Part shown: piece after piece, positions 46,187 to 48,846 of the stretch | How positions within the stretch are numbered: position 1 is the stretch's first letter | Layout: the number at the start of each line of letters is the position of its first letter | From: an uncultured Collinsella sp. | GTDB taxonomy: Bacteria; Actinomycetota; Coriobacteriia; Coriobacteriales; Coriobacteriaceae | Assembly: GCA_900549025.1 (NCBI GenBank) | Contig: URMZ01000011.1 | Span: 1-48,846 of the forward strand | Direction: 5' to 3' | Length of the DNA stretch: 48,846 nt | Notes under the pieces: generated by a model | Told to the model about the DNA's origin: nothing | Seen by the model: the letters and a program-made list of their open reading frames with translations, nothing else | Databases searched by the model: none | Made by a program: the position numbers and the translations under genes

Positions 46187-48796
46187 TTGAAGCTCATCAT
46201 CGCCGAGAAAAACGACGCCGCGCGTCAGATCGCCGAGCGTCTGTCCACGGGCAAACCAAAAAAGGACAAGGTGTACAACACCGCCATCTATCGTTTTGAG
46301 TGGAAGGGCGAGGAGTGCGTGACCATCGGCCTGGCCGGTCACATCCTTGCGCCCGATTTTTGCGACAGCGTGCTGTTCGATAAAAAGCTGGGCTGGTATT
46401 CGGTTACCGAGGACGGCGAGATACTGCCGGCCGACATGCCCGATGGCCTGGCTCGTCCGCCTTACGACACCAAGCGTAAGCCGTTCCTTGCCGATGGCAT
46501 CTCCATCAAGGGCTGGAAGCTCGAGAGTCTGCCCTATCTCACCTGGGCACCCGTCATTAAGCTGCCGGCCGAGAAAGAGCTCATTCGCTCGCTCAAGAAC
46601 CTTGCCAAGAAGTCCGACAGCGTCATCATCGCTACGGACTTCGATCGCGAGGGCGAGCTGATCGGTTCGGACGCCCTCAACAAGGTGCGCGAGGTTGCGC
46701 CGGACTTGCCGGTTGCCCGCGCCCAGTATTCTTCGTTTACCAAGGCCGAGATCACGCAGGCCTTCGATAACCTTGTCTCGCTCGACCAGAATCTGGCCGA
46801 CGCCGGCGAGAGCCGCCAGCACATCGACCTCATTTGGGGTGCGGTGCTCACGCGCTACCTGACGCTCGCCAAGTTTGGCGGCTTTGGCAACGTGCGTTCC
46901 GCCGGCCGCGTGCAGACCCCGACGCTTGCCCTGGTGGTCGAGCGCGAGCGCGAGCGCATGGCGTTTGTGCCCGAGGACTATTGGCAGATCCGCGGCATGG
47001 GCGCCGCGCAGGGTGCTGCCGAGGACGACCGCTTTAAGATTGCACACAAGACGGCACGCTTTACCGACAAGGATGCTGCCGAGACGGCATACGGCCATGT
47101 CGACGGCGTTACGACGGCAACCGTCGCCGCGGTGACCAAGCGCTCACGCAAGCAGCAGCCACCCACGCCGTTTGCGACCACCTCGCTGCAGGCTGCCGCC
47201 GCAGCCGAGGGCATCTCGCCTGCGCGTACCATGCGCATCGCCGAGTCCCTCTACATGGCGGGCCTCATCAGCTACCCGCGTGTCGACAACACCGTGTACC
47301 CCGCGACGCTCGATCTGGGCGCTGTGGTGAGTGACCTTGCAAAGATCAACCCGGCGCTGGCGCCCGTGTGCAAAAAGGTGCTCGCCGGCCCCATGAAGCC
47401 CACGCGCGGCAAAGTCGAGACCACCGACCACCCGCCTATCTACCCCACGGGCGAGGGCGATCCGTCCACGCTTGATGGCGGCCAGCGCAAACTCTACGAT
47501 CTTATCGCCCGCCGCTTCCTGGCGACGCTCATGGGTCCCGCGACCATCGAGAACACCAAGCTCGAGCTCGACGTGAACGGTGAGCCGTTCGTGGCTTCGG
47601 GCGATGTGCTCGTGACCCCGGGTTTCCGCGAGGCATACCCGTACGGACTCAAGCGCGACGAGCAGATGCCGCCGCTGGAGCAGGGCGATACGGTCGACGT
47701 GTTCGACATTAAGCTCGAGGCAAAGCAGACCGAGCCGCCCGCACGCTACAGCCAGGGTAAACTCGTGCAGGAGATGGAGAAGCGCGGCTTGGGCACCAAG
47801 TCCACGCGCGCGAGCATCATCGAGCGCCTGTACGCCGTGCGCTATCTCAAAAACGATCCCGTGGAGCCGAGTCAGCTGGGCATCGCCATTATCGATGCAC
47901 TGTCGCAGTTTGCCCCGCGCATCACGAGCCCCGATATGACCAGCGAGCTCGATGGCGACATGACCCGTGTGGAGCGCGGCGAGGATACCGAAGAGCATGT
48001 CGTGACGCACTCGCGCGCGCTGCTGGCTGGCGTGCTCGACGAGCTGCTCAAGCACACGCAGGAGCTGGGCGACGCCATCAGCGACGCCGTCACGGCCGAT
48101 GCGCGCGTGGGCGCTTGCCCCAAGTGCGGCAAGGACCTGGTTATGAAGACGAGCGCCAAGACCCGCGGCAGCTTTATCGGCTGCATGGGCTGGCCCGACT
48201 GCGATGTGACCTATCCGGTGCCGAGCGGCGTCAAGGTAAGCCCGCTCGAGGGCGAGGCGGCCGTGTGCCCCGAGTGCGGCGCGCCGCGCATTAAATGCCA
48301 GCCGTTCCGTCAGAAGGCTTTCGAGATCTGCGTGAACCCCACGTGCCCCACCAACTACGAGCCCGACCTTAAGGTGGGCGAGTGCAAGGTGTGTGCCGAG
48401 GCCGGACGTCATGGCGACCTGATCGCGCACAAGAGTGAGAAGAGCGGCAAGCGCTTTATCCGCTGCACCAACTACGATGACTGCGGCGTGAGCTATCCTC
48501 TGCCGGCGCGCGGTAAGCTCGAGGCGACGGGTGAGACCTGCCCCGAGTGCGGCGCCCCCATCGTGGTGGTCAACACGGCGCGCGGCCCGTGGCGTATCTG
48601 CGTCAACATGGACTGCCCGACCAAGGAGAAGAAGCCCGCCCGCGGCCGCAAGACCACAACCAAGGCGAGCACGGCGAAGAAGACGACGGCGGCAAAGAAG
48701 GCCACGGCGGCCAAAAAGACAACGGCCAAGAAGACGACCGCGAAGAAGTCGACTGCCAAGAAGTCGACTACCAAAAAGACCGCTGCCGACAAGTAA
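46187..48796 (+). CDS. Type IA DNA topoisomerase, archaeal TopA-like
   Basis: An 869-residue topoisomerase read from TTG 46187 (ATAGGAGCC upstream). Toprim: Glu7 in LIIAEKNDAARQIA and DFDREGELIG (151-160). The catalytic tyrosine is Tyr363 in LISYPRVDN. FGNVRSAGRVQTPTLALVVERE and the N-terminal style resemble archaeal topoisomerase I rather than E. coli TopA. The C-terminal part has about four Cys4 zinc-ribbon units (about 635-812: CPKCG, CPECG, CKVC, CPECG), and ends with a 50-residue Lys/Thr/Ala repeat (KKTTAKK) likely to bind DNA. It relaxes negative supercoils. The last 50 bp of the window hold no further feature. Confidence 0.92.
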   Translation: MKLIIAEKNDAARQIAERLSTGKPKKDKVYNTAIYRFEWKGEECVTIGLAGHILAPDFCDSVLFDKKLGWYSVTEDGEILPADMPDGLARPPYDTKRKPFLADGISIKGWKLESLPYLTWAPVIKLPAEKELIRSLKNLAKKSDSVIIATDFDREGELIGSDALNKVREVAPDLPVARAQYSSFTKAEITQAFDNLVSLDQNLADAGESRQHIDLIWGAVLTRYLTLAKFGGFGNVRSAGRVQTPTLALVVERERERMAFVPEDYWQIRGMGAAQGAAEDDRFKIAHKTARFTDKDAAETAYGHVDGVTTATVAAVTKRSRKQQPPTPFATTSLQAAAAAEGISPARTMRIAESLYMAGLISYPRVDNTVYPATLDLGAVVSDLAKINPALAPVCKKVLAGPMKPTRGKVETTDHPPIYPTGEGDPSTLDGGQRKLYDLIARRFLATLMGPATIENTKLELDVNGEPFVASGDVLVTPGFREAYPYGLKRDEQMPPLEQGDTVDVFDIKLEAKQTEPPARYSQGKLVQEMEKRGLGTKSTRASIIERLYAVRYLKNDPVEPSQLGIAIIDALSQFAPRITSPDMTSELDGDMTRVERGEDTEEHVVTHSRALLAGVLDELLKHTQELGDAISDAVTADARVGACPKCGKDLVMKTSAKTRGSFIGCMGWPDCDVTYPVPSGVKVSPLEGEAAVCPECGAPRIKCQPFRQKAFEICVNPTCPTNYEPDLKVGECKVCAEAGRHGDLIAHKSEKSGKRFIRCTNYDDCGVSYPLPARGKLEATGETCPECGAPIVVVNTARGPWRICVNMDCPTKEKKPARGRKTTTKASTAKKTTAAKKATAAKKTTAKKTTAKKSTAKKSTTKKTAADK

Positions 48797-48846
48797 CCGA
48801 GCACATATAGACACGGCGGGGCCGGGCGCGCAAATGCAAATGCGCG

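Noticed and set aside
47144..48814. 556-residue open frame on the minus strand opposite the topoisomerase gene
   Set aside because: Arg/Leu/Ala-rich shadow of the zinc-ribbon region; no ribosome site.

Overview
The window reads as a GC-rich chromosome segment from a gut actinobacterium of the class Coriobacteriia, most like Collinsella. This is an inference from protein style, gene content and short intergenic regions; no ribosomal RNA or other decisive marker is present. Genes are dense, mostly on the plus strand, and nearly all are core metabolic or cell-envelope functions. No prophage, transposase gene or CRISPR array is visible.

Layout. 1-3.1 kb: the end of a histidine operon (hisF, hisI, hisE), a PHP-type histidinol phosphatase on the other strand, and a stand-alone LarC C-terminal domain. 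3.1-8.0 kb: YfcE-like phosphodiesterase, MazG, enolase, a DivIC/FtsB-like division protein and a Ppx/GppA phosphatase. 8.1-10.0 kb: an AAA+/DUF4143 ATPase with a tandem 33-bp repeat in its promoter, then tRNA-Leu(UAA) beside a damaged copy of its own 3' end. 10-19 kb: a membrane-anchored helical protein, an orphan PTS IIB plus VOC protein, a two-component system, a UBA-like membrane protein, a metallophosphoesterase, GluQ-RS and a DUF2207 protein. 19-24.5 kb: acetyltransferase, purH, a protein of unknown function and a second two-component system. 24.5-28 kb: a HipB/HipA module with three regularly spaced operators, UspA and UppP. 28-33 kb: PcrA helicase, mannose-6-phosphate isomerase and a GntR regulator. 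33-38.5 kb: a beta-glucoside module (6-phospho-beta-glucosidase, PTS IIC, IIB, IIA) and a ROK glucokinase. 38.6-43.5 kb: Mn-type pyrophosphatase, NhaA, a small conserved protein, a type Ic aspartate aminotransferase and a STAS protein. 43.6-48.8 kb: TatA/B, TatC, HypA, HypB and an archaeal-type topoisomerase I.

How genes work together. The GntR-manA and bgl/PTS/glucokinase genes form a sugar-use region: beta-glucosides are taken up and phosphorylated, cleaved, and fed to glycolysis, where enolase acts. tatAB-tatC-hypA-hypB lie in tandem with short gaps, a sensible pairing if a folded nickel enzyme is matured and then exported. HipB and HipA overlap by one base and look self-regulated.

The most unusual signal is intergenic. 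More than fifteen long hairpins or nested palindromes sit between genes. Several fall into sequence families with multiple copies in this window: a 33-bp TTGGTGCAA element (3 copies), a ~70-bp element with TTGCGGTGRAATA arms (3 copies), and a GGGGACAGTC/ACTAGTCGTT element (4 loci, one forming a 169-bp structure with perfect 31-bp arms). Many share a GGGGAC or GGGGTCAGG core. Together they look like a dense population of small non-coding repeats moved or maintained by factors encoded elsewhere, the best candidate here for an undescribed system. All coordinates and repeats were read by eye; no database search or folding program was run.
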